Shown: in pieces, positions 34,495 through 44,092 of the stretch
Numbering within the stretch: the stretch's first letter is position 1
Layout: each line of letters opens with the position of its first letter
DNA from: UMGS1908 sp964432825
Lineage (GTDB): Bacteria > Bacillota > Clostridia > Christensenellales > UBA1242
Reading direction: 5' to 3'
DNA length: 64,000 nucleotides
Assembly (NCBI GenBank): GCA_964432825.1
Contig: CAYSOX010000007.1
Coordinates: forward strand, 1-64,000
Program-made: the position numbers and the translations under genes
Notes under the pieces: model-generated
Told to the model about the DNA's origin: nothing
Seen by the model: only the letters and a program-made list of their open reading frames with translations
Database searches by the model: none

Positions 34495-35664
34495 TTAACC
34501 ATCGATTACAATATGTTCTATAGAATTGAAGCATTCTTCAACTAATGCATCTACATCTAAACGGGCTTCTTGGTCTAGCACTTTTTGAAGTTTTGGTTTT
34601 ATTACTGGGCTATCTGGCAAGAAAACTGTGCAACAATCGTCGTATGGGCGGATGCTAATATCGTAACTACCTATCTTTTCGGCTAGGCAAATGGTTTCAA
34701 TTTTATCAAATCCTATAAGCGGTTTAAAAAATGGCTTACCGGACTGAAGTACCGCACCAATGGTCGTCATACTCTCTAGTGTCTGACTTGCTACTTGTGC
34801 TAAACTTTCACCGCTCACTAAACTGCCTATATTTTTCTCACTTGCTAGTCTTTCGGCTATTCTTAACATAAATCGGCGAACTAGGGTAATCATATAATCT
34901 GGGTGACAATTTTCGTGAATTTGCTCTTGAATTTTTGCTATATTACAAACATACAAATTTGTTCGTCCGTTATAACCCGCCAATACGGTGGCAAGTTCTA
35001 TTGCCTTTTCTTTTGCTTGAGGCGAGGTATACGGAAAACTTTCAAAATGCAATGCTGTAAGTTTAAGTCCTCGCTTTGCCATCATATATCCCGCTACTGG
35101 GCTATCTATTCCGCCAGACAATAATAATAGTCCACTTCCCGCCGTTCCGACCGGCATTCCACCAACGCCAAATATTTCATCGGTAAAAACATATGCTTTA
35201 TGGTTTACGCGAATATCTATCTCCAAATTGGTATTAGGGTTATGCAAGTCCACCGACAAATCTTTATATTCACTTAAAATCTTTCCGCCCAACTCTTTAG
35301 AAAAGTCCATTGAGGATACTGGGAAGGTTTTATCCGCCCTTTTGGTTGTAACCCTAAATGTTCCTCTTTTATTCTTCATAATTTGTAGTGCAATTTCTAA
35401 AATATTTTCGGGTGTCGCGTCAACCTCAAATGCCGGCGACAATGAATATACACCTGCAACTTTTGAAAGTTTGTTTTGCAAACTTAGTCGGTCTGCTTGC
35501 TTAAAATTTGTTATTATAAGTCTACCCGCGGTGGTTTCTATATCCGCACCAAATGGCTCTATTACTCTTGATATATTAGTCTTTAATGCCTTTTCAAAAA
35601 AACCACGGTTTTTACCTTTTAAATATATTTCTCCATATCTTACTATTATAGTCTGTAATTCCAT
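34495..35664 (-). CDS. thiI: tRNA 4-thiouridine synthetase ThiI
   Basis: Puts sulfur on U8 of tRNA, taking it from a cysteine desulfurase, and can supply thiazole synthesis. The 389-residue protein has the NFLD/THUMP region (about 1-165) and the PP-loop LSGGIDSPVAGYM (about 182-194), ending without a rhodanese domain, as in B. subtilis. It follows a cysteine desulfurase gene by about 80 bases, the same pairing as nifZ-thiI in B. subtilis, so that enzyme is its likely dedicated sulfur donor. Confidence 0.95.
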   Translation of the reverse strand: MELQTIIVRYGEIYLKGKNRGFFEKALKTNISRVIEPFGADIETTAGRLIITNFKQADRLSLQNKLSKVAGVYSLSPAFEVDATPENILEIALQIMKNKRGTFRVTTKRADKTFPVSSMDFSKELGGKILSEYKDLSVDLHNPNTNLEIDIRVNHKAYVFTDEIFGVGGMPVGTAGSGLLLLSGGIDSPVAGYMMAKRGLKLTALHFESFPYTSPQAKEKAIELATVLAGYNGRTNLYVCNIAKIQEQIHENCHPDYMITLVRRFMLRIAERLASEKNIGSLVSGESLAQVASQTLESMTTIGAVLQSGKPFFKPLIGFDKIETICLAEKIGSYDISIRPYDDCCTVFLPDSPVIKPKLQKVLDQEARLDVDALVEECFNSIEHIVIDG

Positions 35665-35747
35665 CTACCTATTTCCTTTTAACTTTTAATCTTTAATGAT
35701 TGTGTGATAATAAACGCATAATAAAATATAAATGCTTTACAATCTTC

Positions 35748-36887
35748 CTATTTTCTTTTTATTTCTTTTACACACTCTATTACCTTAGTGGTTATATAGT
35801 CACTGTCGTAATTTGTGCTTTCTGGCTCAAATGAAAATCTAATATTGCCTTCTACCTCTGCTTTTGTTTTACCTAATCCCTCTAAAACTCGGTTTCCACT
35901 ATGGTGAGAATTGCACGCCGAACCCGTTCCAACTAAAATTCCAAATCTTTCTAAACTATGCAACAATATCTCTGCACGAATACCAACAAAGGACACACTT
36001 AAAATGTAGGGCGACGAATTTTCCATTGAACCATTTAGGTGAACTATTATATTTTCTGCCTCTGCCCTTTTTGTTAAGCGTTCCCAAAACAACTCCTTAA
36101 ATTCTTTAACCTTTTTATAGTCATCCTCAAGTGTGGCTTGGTGAATCTTAACCGAATTTATAAACCCCTTAACGCAAGGAAGGTTTTCAGTTCCACTGCG
36201 TACGCCATTTTCTTGCCCGCCTCCCAATATTTGAGGTAAGACTTTGCATTTTTTACGAACTACCAAAACTCCCACACCTTTTGGTCCATTAACCTTATGG
36301 CTTGAAAGTGTTAAATAATCTACTCCCCATTCTTCCATAAAAATTGGAACCTTGCAAAAACCTTGAACGGCATCCACATGAACTAAAACCTTAGGATTGA
36401 TTGATTTTGCAATTTCTACAATCTGCTTAATATCGTTAACACTACCTGTTTCATTATTTACTAGCATCACCGATACAAACCCAACCGCACCATCCATCCG
36501 TTTTGAAAAATCGTCTATATCCAATCTTCCGTCTGCCGTTAATGATAGAAACTCAATATTGAAATTATCCTTTTTATCTGCATTTGCTGGCTCATAAACC
36601 GAAGAATGCTCTCCGCCCGAAATTAAACTTTTATAATGCTTTGATATAAGTGTATTTAGTACAAGGTTATTACTTTCGGTTGCTGACCCTGTAAAATAGC
36701 AATCATAGTTTATTGCGCCTACCGAATTTAATAAAACCTTTCTGCACTCATTAAGTTCCTTTTGAGTGTTTAGCGCTTCGGCATATTTGGCGGAAGGATT
36801 AAAATAATCATTGATTAGTGCATCCTTAATTATTTCGGCACTTGACTCAAAACATCTTGTTGTGCTTGCATTGTCTAAAAAATACAT
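35748..36887 (-). CDS. Cysteine desulfurase paired with ThiI
   Basis: PLP enzyme that moves sulfur from cysteine to a protein persulfide. The 379-residue NifS-like protein has the PLP Lys in SSHKVNGPKG, the His in LVHVDAVQGF and the catalytic Cys in TGSACNSHH. ATG at 36887 gives the typical start MYFLDNASTT with AAGGA upstream; a TTG at 36908 would add seven residues. With thiI next it likely corresponds to NifZ-type enzymes dedicated to tRNA thiolation, distinct from the second desulfurase at 51614. Confidence 0.92.
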   Translation of the reverse strand: MYFLDNASTTRCFESSAEIIKDALINDYFNPSAKYAEALNTQKELNECRKVLLNSVGAINYDCYFTGSATESNNLVLNTLISKHYKSLISGGEHSSVYEPANADKKDNFNIEFLSLTADGRLDIDDFSKRMDGAVGFVSVMLVNNETGSVNDIKQIVEIAKSINPKVLVHVDAVQGFCKVPIFMEEWGVDYLTLSSHKVNGPKGVGVLVVRKKCKVLPQILGGGQENGVRSGTENLPCVKGFINSVKIHQATLEDDYKKVKEFKELFWERLTKRAEAENIIVHLNGSMENSSPYILSVSFVGIRAEILLHSLERFGILVGTGSACNSHHSGNRVLEGLGKTKAEVEGNIRFSFEPESTNYDSDYITTKVIECVKEIKRK

Positions 36888-36908
36888 ATCACTCATTTCC
36901 TTAATCAA

Positions 36909-37552
36909 TTTATCAAAGGATAATATATCACATCAATCACCTTTTTTCAAGTTAAAAATCATAGTTCGCTAGGAAAATTCCAGTTTTTAGCAGTTGCGTT
37001 TGGAGTGGTTAAATTTTAAGCGATATAGTTTTTGTAAGCCGAACTTTAAACAGTGAAGTTTTTGCGGTTTGAATTTTAAATTGCTAAGTTTGGAAAGATT
37101 GAGTTTACATGAGTTCTAATTTTTTGAGTTTTGGATAATTAAGTTTGATGAATAAATTTAAGGCATTTAAAGTGAAGGGTTGTTAAATTATTATATCCAC
37201 TTTTAAATAACAAAGAATTTGATTTACAAATAACGAGGGTTAAGTTGAATATAAAAATGTAGATACTACTAGGAATAAAAAATGTAGGTTCTGGCATTAA
37301 CACAAACAAAACAAATACTAAAAAGAACAAAAATGTGATAATGTAGATACAGACAGATGCAAAAAAGAAAAATACTAGCGGAAATAAAAAAGGAAGCAGA
37401 TATAAATTGTATCCACTTCCTTAAATTTGGTTGCTAACTATTGGTTATTAAATTTGCTTTTCAGACTTTTATGCTGAGAACCAAAGGTTAATATAAATTG
37501 TTTTTTGTTGTCTTTTAAGAAATCTTTCTTCAATTTCTTTTCAATTACTTAT
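36909..37552. other. Gene-free spacer with degenerate repeats
   Basis: About 640 bases. 37010-37140 contains units of about 30-33 bases with the recurring words (G)AATTTTAAA and GAAGTTTTTG/TAGTTTTTG. A 63-codon minus-strand frame at 37139-37330 lacks a ribosome-binding site and is not counted. Confidence 0.55.
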
Positions 37553-38407
37553 TTATACTCTTTCTGCTTCTAGTAATTGGTGTCTGAATGCTTCCTTTCT
37601 TTCTTTTGCATAAAGTAAAGCGTCTTGGTATCTTGCAGGTCTATCCACACCTTTACCCTTTAGGTATGCTATTATCTTTTCATAATTTTTGTATATGGTT
37701 TCGTCGTCTAGGTCGTAAACTTCAACTTCGTCATTCAAAAACTCATTTATTGTAGCCGATGCTTCCTTTGACTTTTTGTTTTTTGTGCCTTCTTTATCCG
37801 ATTGTTTATTTAATAAGCCATCCATCACAGCCTCTACTACTTGGTTGGCATTTGAATGCATTGACTTAAACTCTTCATCAAAAGACTTTTTGCTTAATTT
37901 ACCCATTGAGTCTATTATTCTCCACGAGGTCTCACCATTTGGCACAACCCATGCATATCCGCGAATATACTCTTCCGCCTTTTTGTAACTACCATGTAAG
38001 CCACCATCGATATCTAAATATTGGTAACCCTTTGCTGTTTTTACAAGTGCTAAACCGTTAGAACTATATGGATAAGCCTCAGAAAAGGTGTTTACAACAG
38101 GTTCGCCATTTTCATTCTTTCGTACTTTATTTGGCTTTTCAGGATTTACATATCTCCATATTCCATTAATCTCATCTTGAACTGGTGCATATCCAAATGC
38201 ACAATACCCTGCATCATAATAGCCTTGTGGATAAATTGTACCTTCTTCATTCATAAATTGGCATGGTGAATCTTTGGTTATCTTAATTATTGAAACTCCG
38301 CTAGAAAAATCACACATCAAATAGACACCGCCAACTAAAATGTCACCATCTTCGTTGACCAAATTGTAATTTCCTAAACAACCTTCAATGTGTACTTTGT
38401 TAGCCAT
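37553..38407 (-). CDS. WG-repeat-like protein
   Basis: A 284-residue soluble protein. Residues about 1-175 show recurring beta units ending in aromatic-Gly patterns (NGLALVKTAKGYQYLDIDG, GYAWVVPNGETSWRIID, GYYDAGYCAFG), resembling the WG/KWG beta-repeat family. A Lys/Ser-rich spacer (about 203-218) leads to a helical C-terminal part. Function is unknown; WG-repeat proteins vary. It is a single-gene unit with a good promoter and GGGGGTT before the ATG. Confidence 0.6.
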   Translation of the reverse strand: MANKVHIEGCLGNYNLVNEDGDILVGGVYLMCDFSSGVSIIKITKDSPCQFMNEEGTIYPQGYYDAGYCAFGYAPVQDEINGIWRYVNPEKPNKVRKNENGEPVVNTFSEAYPYSSNGLALVKTAKGYQYLDIDGGLHGSYKKAEEYIRGYAWVVPNGETSWRIIDSMGKLSKKSFDEEFKSMHSNANQVVEAVMDGLLNKQSDKEGTKNKKSKEASATINEFLNDEVEVYDLDDETIYKNYEKIIAYLKGKGVDRPARYQDALLYAKERKEAFRHQLLEAERV

Positions 38408-38436
38408 TTTCAGTAACCCCCTTTTTTTGTTGATAT

Positions 38437-38466
38437 ATTATAACATATACTTTTAGGTTTTGTCAA
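38437..38466 (-). promoter_or_regulatory. Promoter of the WG-repeat-like gene
   Basis: TTGACA and TATAAT separated by 18 bases on the minus strand, 30 bases before the ATG. Confidence 0.65.
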
Positions 38467-38525
38467 TATTTATAATAAAGTCCAATAAAATAACTAAATT
38501 AGAGGGAATGCCAACAAAAACTAGG

Positions 38526-39221
38526 TTAGCCTGCCATATTTAGAAGGTCGCTTTTATCTTCTGCCATTAAGTAGGTATCTGGAACCTCTCCTATAATTAA
38601 ACTTTCGGCAACCAAAATATCTTCTTGTACCGCCTCGTTTATCTTTTTAACTGGCAAAACCGCCGAAACCGAAGTTTCAACCCTTGCATAAATTTGATGC
38701 AATGTTTGGTTTATGCCACAAGATGAAAATTTGCTTAAGAAATTGCAAACCACACTCCCGTACGGAACCATATCCACTTCTACAATAGGCCCGCTTGAAG
38801 CAAATGCGGGGACACCCGAAAATGAGCCCAGTGGAATTTGGAGAGGCGAATGCAAGCCACTAAAAAGTTGTTGGTAGGTTTTTTCTATCACCTCTTGTAT
38901 AAGTGAATTTATAACTATGGTATTTGCTTGCAATAATACAATTTTGCCCGAACCATCGGTGACTATATGTATTAAATCATCATAACACACCGAACCCGCC
39001 ATAACTTCCTTTACCGCCGAATTAATTGACTTGAAACTGATTTCGTTAATTTTTGCTTTACCTGTTTTTATTATAACGGGAGTCACCAAAAACTTCATAC
39101 ATAGAACAAATACCGCCGTTACCCCCATAATTGATGCAAAAAATCGTATTATTTTACGGCGAGTTATAAAATTTACCGCAATAATTCTGTTATTTTTTTG
39201 ACTACCCACAACCTTTACCAT
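38526..39221 (-). CDS. yunB: Sporulation protein YunB
   Basis: Mother-cell sporulation protein of unclear molecular role. The 231 residues match the YunB pattern: one N-terminal membrane helix (about 27-46), YDDLIHIVTDGSGKI, LQANT, IPLGSFSGVP, and CGINQTLHQIYARVE, with VPDTYL near the end. It is found in endospore-formers and supports a spore-forming host. It is monocistronic here. Confidence 0.88.
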   Translation of the reverse strand: MVKVVGSQKNNRIIAVNFITRRKIIRFFASIMGVTAVFVLCMKFLVTPVIIKTGKAKINEISFKSINSAVKEVMAGSVCYDDLIHIVTDGSGKIVLLQANTIVINSLIQEVIEKTYQQLFSGLHSPLQIPLGSFSGVPAFASSGPIVEVDMVPYGSVVCNFLSKFSSCGINQTLHQIYARVETSVSAVLPVKKINEAVQEDILVAESLIIGEVPDTYLMAEDKSDLLNMAG

Positions 39222-39333
39222 TATTTATTACCCAATAAATTTTATGTTTTATCTAACAATTTTAGCACGGTAACTATTTTAATTTTTTGTACGATAGTTT
39301 TTTCAATTTCTATATAAGCCTAAACTAAGCAAT

Positions 39334-39362
39334 AAAAGCCCAAACATAAAGTTCGGACTTTT
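39334..39362 (-). terminator. Terminator downstream of aldehyde dehydrogenase
   Basis: AAAAGTCCGAAC/GTTTGGGCTTTT (two mismatches) with a five-base loop; on the minus strand TTTTATT ends the stem. Confidence 0.6.
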
Positions 39363-39411
39363 AAAATTTGTAAGATGTTTAAAAACTCAATCATACAAAA
39401 CCAACACAAAA

Positions 39412-39545
39412 TAAGTTTGATTTTAAAAACTAAAGACTTATAAACCTTTAGTGCAACCATAGACACATAGTAAGTTTGATTTTAAAAATTAGAGGCTTAT
39501 AAACCTTTAGTACAACCATAGGCATAATAAGTTCTATGTTTTAAA
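39412..39545. repeat. Tandem repeat, about 58-bp unit
   Basis: TAAGTTTGATTTTAAAAA starts units at 39412 and 39471, and a partial third at 39528. Each full unit has the inverted repeat CTAAAG/CTTTAG (AGAGG variant in the second) followed by TGCAACCATAG or TACAACCATAG. Confidence 0.8.
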
Positions 39546-39558
39546 ATTTGAATGGTTT

Positions 39559-40920
39559 TTACTTACAAAAACGCTTTATTGTTTTTAGTTTCTTTCTTGA
39601 ATATGGCATATACTTTAGTTTTAAATCCTTTTTAGAATTTGTAACTAAGACACTTTTGAAGTGTGAGAAAGTATTGAAGGTTTTTTCACCATGATATGAA
39701 CCCATTCCGCTACTTCCAACACCACCAAAAGGCAAATGCTTATCACTAATATGCATAATACAATCATTAATACACCCACCGCCATAAATTGCATTTTGCA
39801 TTACATATTCTTGCTTTTTAAGGTCGCTTCCAAAATAGTACAATGCAAGTGGATGTTTTTTTGTTTTTAGGCGATCTATCTCTTCAGTTAATGTGGTAAA
39901 TGATATAATTGGTAAAATTGGCGCAAAAATCTCTTCTTGCATAATTGGGTCATCAAAAGACACATTATCCATAACGGTTGGCTCAAGTGTTAAGCCGTCG
40001 AATTTTCCGCCAACAACAATTTTCTTTTCATCTAATAACTTTTCAATTCTTTGCTTTTTCTTTTCATCAACAATTTTTACAAAATTTGGTGTTAAAAGTT
40101 CTTCAACATAAAATTGCTCTTTAATTTCTTTCTTTACACATTCCAAAAACTGCTCTTTGATGGTTTCGTGAACCAAGCAATAATCGGGAGCAATGCAAGT
40201 TTGACCAGCGTTCAAAAATTTACCCCAAACACATTTTTTTGCAGAAAGTTCTACATCTGCATCAAAGTCCACAATGAGTGGAGACTTTCCGCCAAGTTCC
40301 AAAACGCAAGGTGTCAAATTTTTGCTTAGTTTTTCTGCCAAAATTTTACCCGAATCTTCTGAACCGGTGAAGAATGCAAAATCATACTTTTGGTCAAAAA
40401 GTCCATCTGTTTCATTTCGGTTTCCACAAACACATGCAATATACTTTTCATCAAACACAGCCAAAATCTCTTTAATTACACTTGAAATTGTTGGAACACT
40501 AGAAGACAATTTTAATACTGCAGTATTTCCAGCGGACATAGCACCTATTAGCGGAACTAAAGATAATTGCAAAGGATAATTCCAAGGGGCTACAATTAGC
40601 GTTACCCCATATGGCTCCGGAACGATTCTACCTGTACTGAAAAAATTGATTAAATCTGTTCCTGTTTTTCTAATTTTTGTGAGTTTATGCAAATTTTTCA
40701 TCAAATAGTTTAATTCTGACTTTACAATGAATAATTCAGTCATATAAACATCTTGCTCACACTTATTTAAGTCGTCCAAAAAGGCTTGCAAAAGGGCAGG
40801 CATATGTTCTTTTAAACTCTTTTCAAGTTTTTTTAGTTGTGCCATCCTGAAATCTATACTTAGCGTTTGGTGAGAATTGAAATATTCTCGTTGACCATCT
40901 ACAATTTTTTGAATATCCAT
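39559..40920 (-). CDS. Aldehyde dehydrogenase, class 3 type
   Basis: NAD(P)-dependent oxidation of an aldehyde to an acid; substrate not predictable. The 453 residues have the catalytic Glu in LELGGKSP, the nucleophile Cys in NAGQTCIAPDY, and the C-terminal GSYHGEKTFNTFSH that marks ALDH3-like (fatty or aromatic aldehyde) enzymes. The C-terminus is basic (KLKYMPYSRKKLKTIKRF), which may favour membrane contact. It follows the suf genes by five bases and is probably cotranscribed with them. Confidence 0.9.
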   Translation of the reverse strand: MDIQKIVDGQREYFNSHQTLSIDFRMAQLKKLEKSLKEHMPALLQAFLDDLNKCEQDVYMTELFIVKSELNYLMKNLHKLTKIRKTGTDLINFFSTGRIVPEPYGVTLIVAPWNYPLQLSLVPLIGAMSAGNTAVLKLSSSVPTISSVIKEILAVFDEKYIACVCGNRNETDGLFDQKYDFAFFTGSEDSGKILAEKLSKNLTPCVLELGGKSPLIVDFDADVELSAKKCVWGKFLNAGQTCIAPDYCLVHETIKEQFLECVKKEIKEQFYVEELLTPNFVKIVDEKKKQRIEKLLDEKKIVVGGKFDGLTLEPTVMDNVSFDDPIMQEEIFAPILPIISFTTLTEEIDRLKTKKHPLALYYFGSDLKKQEYVMQNAIYGGGCINDCIMHISDKHLPFGGVGSSGMGSYHGEKTFNTFSHFKSVLVTNSKKDLKLKYMPYSRKKLKTIKRFCK

Positions 40921-40925
40921 AATTT

Positions 40926-41846
40926 TTACCTCAAAAATCCTTTAACTATTTTTTCTTGTGCTTCGCTTTCGGTTAGCCCAAGCGTCATAAGTTTTGTTAT
41001 TTGCTCTCCAGCAATTTTACCTATCGCTGCTTCGTGAACCAAACTCGCAAGCGTGTCAAATGCATTTACTTCTGGGTCAGCATAGACATTTGCATTATCC
41101 ATTATTATGCAGTCGCATTCGGTATGCCCAAAGCACTCATTTTTGCCGTTTAAAACCGACTTAAAATGTTGAACCGAACTACCCTTTGCCACCGCTCTTG
41201 AAGTTATGTGTGCCGAACTATTTTTACCCTCCAAGTTACAAGTAAATTCCGTTCGGGCATTTTGGTTAAACTCGGTTAATATCTTTTCATTAATCTCCAA
41301 CTTTGCATTGGTTGAAAGTGTCGAAGATGTTACGCGTTTGGTTTTTGTGATACCGCCAATTTGAACGGTTTCCATTTTAAATAATGAATTTTCACCTACT
41401 TCAACCTGCGTTTCGGGATTCATTTCCTTATACTCGTTCGACCCTTCACCAAAATGCTTTTCTATATAGGTCACATTACAATTTTTACCAATAAAGAAGC
41501 GATGTAAACCGTTGTGTGCGGAAGCATTTTTGCCATCGTTATGGATTCCACATCCGGCAACTATGGTAACACACGAATTGTCTCCCACAAAAAAGTCGTT
41601 TTTAACAACATCGGTTAGTCCGCTTTCCGACAAAATAACTGGGATATGCACACTTTCATTTTGTGTGTTTGGAGCAATTAAAATGTTTATTCCCGAACCC
41701 TCTTCATTTGTTTCAATTACAATATTTGCCGAACTGTTTCGACCAATACTTTTTCCATTTTTCCTTATATTATATGCACCTTGTGGTATTTCGTGAAGGT
41801 CGGCAACAATCTGCAATAACTCTTTGTCTACTTTTTCAAGTTCCAT
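40926..41846 (-). CDS. SufB/SufD-family Fe-S scaffold protein
   Basis: Beta-helix component of the SUF iron-sulfur assembly complex. The 306-residue protein is shorter than SufB or SufD of Proteobacteria (400-500) and lacks their N-terminal part, but keeps the core (KRVTSSTLSTNAKLEI, SSAHITSRAVAKGSSVQHFKS) and the C-terminal VHEAAIGKIAGEQ...LGLTESEAQEKIVKG. Such short SufBD proteins pair with SufC as a minimal SUF machine in anaerobes and archaea. Its start overlaps the sufC stop by one base. Confidence 0.88.
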   Translation of the reverse strand: MELEKVDKELLQIVADLHEIPQGAYNIRKNGKSIGRNSSANIVIETNEEGSGINILIAPNTQNESVHIPVILSESGLTDVVKNDFFVGDNSCVTIVAGCGIHNDGKNASAHNGLHRFFIGKNCNVTYIEKHFGEGSNEYKEMNPETQVEVGENSLFKMETVQIGGITKTKRVTSSTLSTNAKLEINEKILTEFNQNARTEFTCNLEGKNSSAHITSRAVAKGSSVQHFKSVLNGKNECFGHTECDCIIMDNANVYADPEVNAFDTLASLVHEAAIGKIAGEQITKLMTLGLTESEAQEKIVKGFLR

Positions 41847-42568
41847 TATTTGTCACCCCCTTCAATTCTTTTACATGCACCAACTGCGTTTATTTCTTTC
41901 AAAATCACATTTGGGCTATCAATCTTTTTGATTTCACCATTTACTAGCAAAATCACTTCGTCTGCAATTTCAATTATGCGTTCTTGATGCGAAATTATTA
42001 ATGTATTCATATTTTTTTGTTGAATACGCTTAAAAACGCCAATTAAGTTATTGAAACTCCAAAGGTCAATACCGGCTTCTGGTTCATCAAAAATGCTAAG
42101 TTTTGAATTTCTGGCCTCAAGCATTGCAATCTCAATTCTTTTTAGTTCTCCGCCCGAAAGTTTATCGTCTAATGGACGATTAATATACTCTCTAGCACAA
42201 AGCCCAACATCACTTAAATAGTTACAAGCAGTTGAAATATCCACACTTCCACCCGCACTGATTTCTATTAGGTCCTTAACCGTTAACCCCTTGAATTTTA
42301 CTGGTTGCTGAAAGGCAAACCCGACTCCAAGATTTGCTCTTTCGGTAATTGACATATCGGTAATATCGGTGCCATCTAAATATATTTTGCCCGCAGTAGG
42401 CTTTTGAATTCCCATAATTATTTTTGCAAGGGTACTTTTTCCGCTACCATTTGGGCCCGTTACGACGACAAATTTTTTATCGTCAATTTCTAAGTTTATA
42501 TGTTTAAGAATATCTTTTTTTGCACCATTTTCAGTGACACTAAAAGATAAATCTTCAATTTTTAGCAT
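41846..42568 (-). CDS. sufC: SUF ATPase SufC
   Basis: ABC-type ATPase that drives SufBD during Fe-S cluster assembly. The 240-residue protein has Walker A GPNGSGKST (about 38-46), signature LSGGELKRIEIA, Walker B LSIFDEPEAGID and the H-loop ISHQE, with the SufC-like PEAGIDLWS. GGAGGG precedes the ATG. It forms a two-gene SUF unit with the scaffold protein; sufS and sufU are not adjacent. Confidence 0.95.
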   Translation of the reverse strand: MLKIEDLSFSVTENGAKKDILKHINLEIDDKKFVVVTGPNGSGKSTLAKIIMGIQKPTAGKIYLDGTDITDMSITERANLGVGFAFQQPVKFKGLTVKDLIEISAGGSVDISTACNYLSDVGLCAREYINRPLDDKLSGGELKRIEIAMLEARNSKLSIFDEPEAGIDLWSFNNLIGVFKRIQQKNMNTLIISHQERIIEIADEVILLVNGEIKKIDSPNVILKEINAVGACKRIEGGDK

Positions 42569-42630
42569 AAAACCCTCCTTTGTATTAAAATTTTAGTAAA
42601 TTTGTGATGGTTTTATTCTTTTTTTCATAG

Positions 42631-42676
42631 AAAAAACCTCCATCGGGTAATAGTGTACCACATATTTATGGAGGTT
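42631..42676 (-). terminator. Terminator of the spoVA operon
   Basis: AACCTCCAT/ATGGAGGTT around a 24-base loop, followed by TTTTTT on the minus strand, 20 bases after the spoVAE stop. Confidence 0.75.
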
Positions 42677-42695
42677 GACAACAACTTTTTTTATT

Positions 42696-43070
42696 TTATT
42701 CAGTTTTAGTTTTTGGTTTAAAAATAAGGGCTACAAGATATGATAAAGCAATTGAAACACTGACTCCGGCGGAAATTGAAGCAAGCCCATGAGACAATGC
42801 ACCGAGTAGTCCTTCTGAGTTTGCACCCTCAATTGCACCTCGGGAAATATTGTAGCCAAAGCCGGTTATTGGAACTGTAGCACCCGCTCCCGCCCATTCA
42901 ACAATATAACCATATAACCCAAGCCCGCCCAAAACAGCACCTGCCATTAAAAAGACGACCAAAATTCTTGCGGGAGTCATTTTTGTACGAATAATCAATA
43001 TTTGAGCAATCAAACAAATAAGACCACCTACCAAAAACACTTTGCAATACATCCATAATGCCATTAACAT
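42696..43070 (-). CDS. spoVAE: Stage V sporulation protein AE
   Basis: Membrane component of the channel that moves dipicolinic acid into spores and releases it on germination. The 124-residue protein has four helices and WAGAGATVPITGFG, the segment shared by SpoVAC and SpoVAE(B). ATG at 43070 has GAGGAGG nine bases upstream and is preferred to a GTG at 43094. The start lies inside the 3' end of spoVAD's neighbourhood with a gap of four bases. Confidence 0.92.
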   Translation of the reverse strand: MLMALWMYCKVFLVGGLICLIAQILIIRTKMTPARILVVFLMAGAVLGGLGLYGYIVEWAGAGATVPITGFGYNISRGAIEGANSEGLLGALSHGLASISAGVSVSIALSYLVALIFKPKTKTE

Positions 43071-43074
43071 ATTT

Positions 43075-44091
43075 TTATTCCTCCTCGTGTTCAAATACTA
43101 CAATTTGGGCTATACACGGTATGCTTTCGCCCTGCTGGTTGGTTGTGGTACTCATTAATGCTCCAGTCGCCATAAATATCACTTTACTAAACTCGCCCGA
43201 CTCCACCTTGTCCAATATGTATGAATTTAACACCGACGCCGAACATCCTGCACCACTTCCGCCTTGAAAGGTTTTTTGTTCGTTATTATATATTGAATGC
43301 CCGCAATCCATATAATTTTGCCCAAGGGGATATCCTTTTGAGACCATTAAATCTTTCAATATATCCGAACCTAATTTTCCAAGGTCGCCCGAAACTATTA
43401 AATCGTAATCTTCGGGTGCCGTTCCCGTTTGTTTAAAAAAGTTTGTTAAACTGGTTTGCGCCGCTGGTGCCATCGCTCCGCCCATATTGGCAATATCAGT
43501 TACTCCATAATCTACAACATTACCTATTGAAACCATTGTAATTTTTATTGAAGATTTTTGTTCGGTTGATAAAACCGTGGCTCCCATACCAGTAACCGTC
43601 CACTGCGAGTAGGTTTGACGCTGACAACCGAGTTCCAATGGGTTTCGAAATTGTCTTTCCGATGCCGAAAAATGGCTCCCCGTTGCACACAATATATTGG
43701 TTGCACCACCGCCGTCTAATATTAAACTTGCCACAATTAAACTTTCACTCATAGTGGAACATGCACCATACACCCCTAAATAAGGAATATTATAAGCCCT
43801 TGCGGTATAATTTGTGGTAACAATTTGGTTTAATAGGTCGCCACCAATAAAAATATCTATGTCCTCTTCTGTTCTATTGGCATTTGAAATCGCGTGATGC
43901 ACCGTTTCTTCCATCATTCGTCGTTCGGCTTTCTCAAATGAATCTTCACCCATTGTGTCGTCAATTACAGAATTTTCAAAATATTTGCCCAGTGGCCCAT
44001 CCGCTTCCTTTTGGCTAGTCTTTGACGCTCTGCCAATAACATATATTGGCTTTTCTAATTGGTATGTACACCTTCCTATTTTTTTACTCAT
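43075..44091 (-). CDS. spoVAD: Stage V sporulation protein AD
   Basis: Soluble thiolase-like protein that binds dipicolinic acid for the SpoVA channel. From the ATG at 44091 it has 338 residues, the length of the B. subtilis protein. Family motifs include GPLGKYFENSVIDD, MEETVHHAI, GVYGACSTMSESL and CGHSIYN. GGGGTG precedes the ATG, one base after the spoVAC stop; the frame could extend to 44103, inside spoVAC. Confidence 0.96.
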   Translation of the reverse strand: MSKKIGRCTYQLEKPIYVIGRASKTSQKEADGPLGKYFENSVIDDTMGEDSFEKAERRMMEETVHHAISNANRTEEDIDIFIGGDLLNQIVTTNYTARAYNIPYLGVYGACSTMSESLIVASLILDGGGATNILCATGSHFSASERQFRNPLELGCQRQTYSQWTVTGMGATVLSTEQKSSIKITMVSIGNVVDYGVTDIANMGGAMAPAAQTSLTNFFKQTGTAPEDYDLIVSGDLGKLGSDILKDLMVSKGYPLGQNYMDCGHSIYNNEQKTFQGGSGAGCSASVLNSYILDKVESGEFSKVIFMATGALMSTTTNQQGESIPCIAQIVVFEHEEE

Positions 44092-44092
44092 A

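Larger units (their letters stand above)
39222..39558. other. Spacer with terminator and tandem repeat
   Basis: About 340 bases between the aldehyde dehydrogenase end and yunB start... the yunB start is at its left edge. It contains the hairpin at 39334-39362 and the repeat array at 39412-39545, both listed separately; the remainder is AT-rich. Confidence 0.55.

Noticed and set aside
37139..37330. 63-codon hydrophobic frame
   Set aside because: No ribosome-binding site, promoter or family signal; it lies in repeat-bearing spacer.
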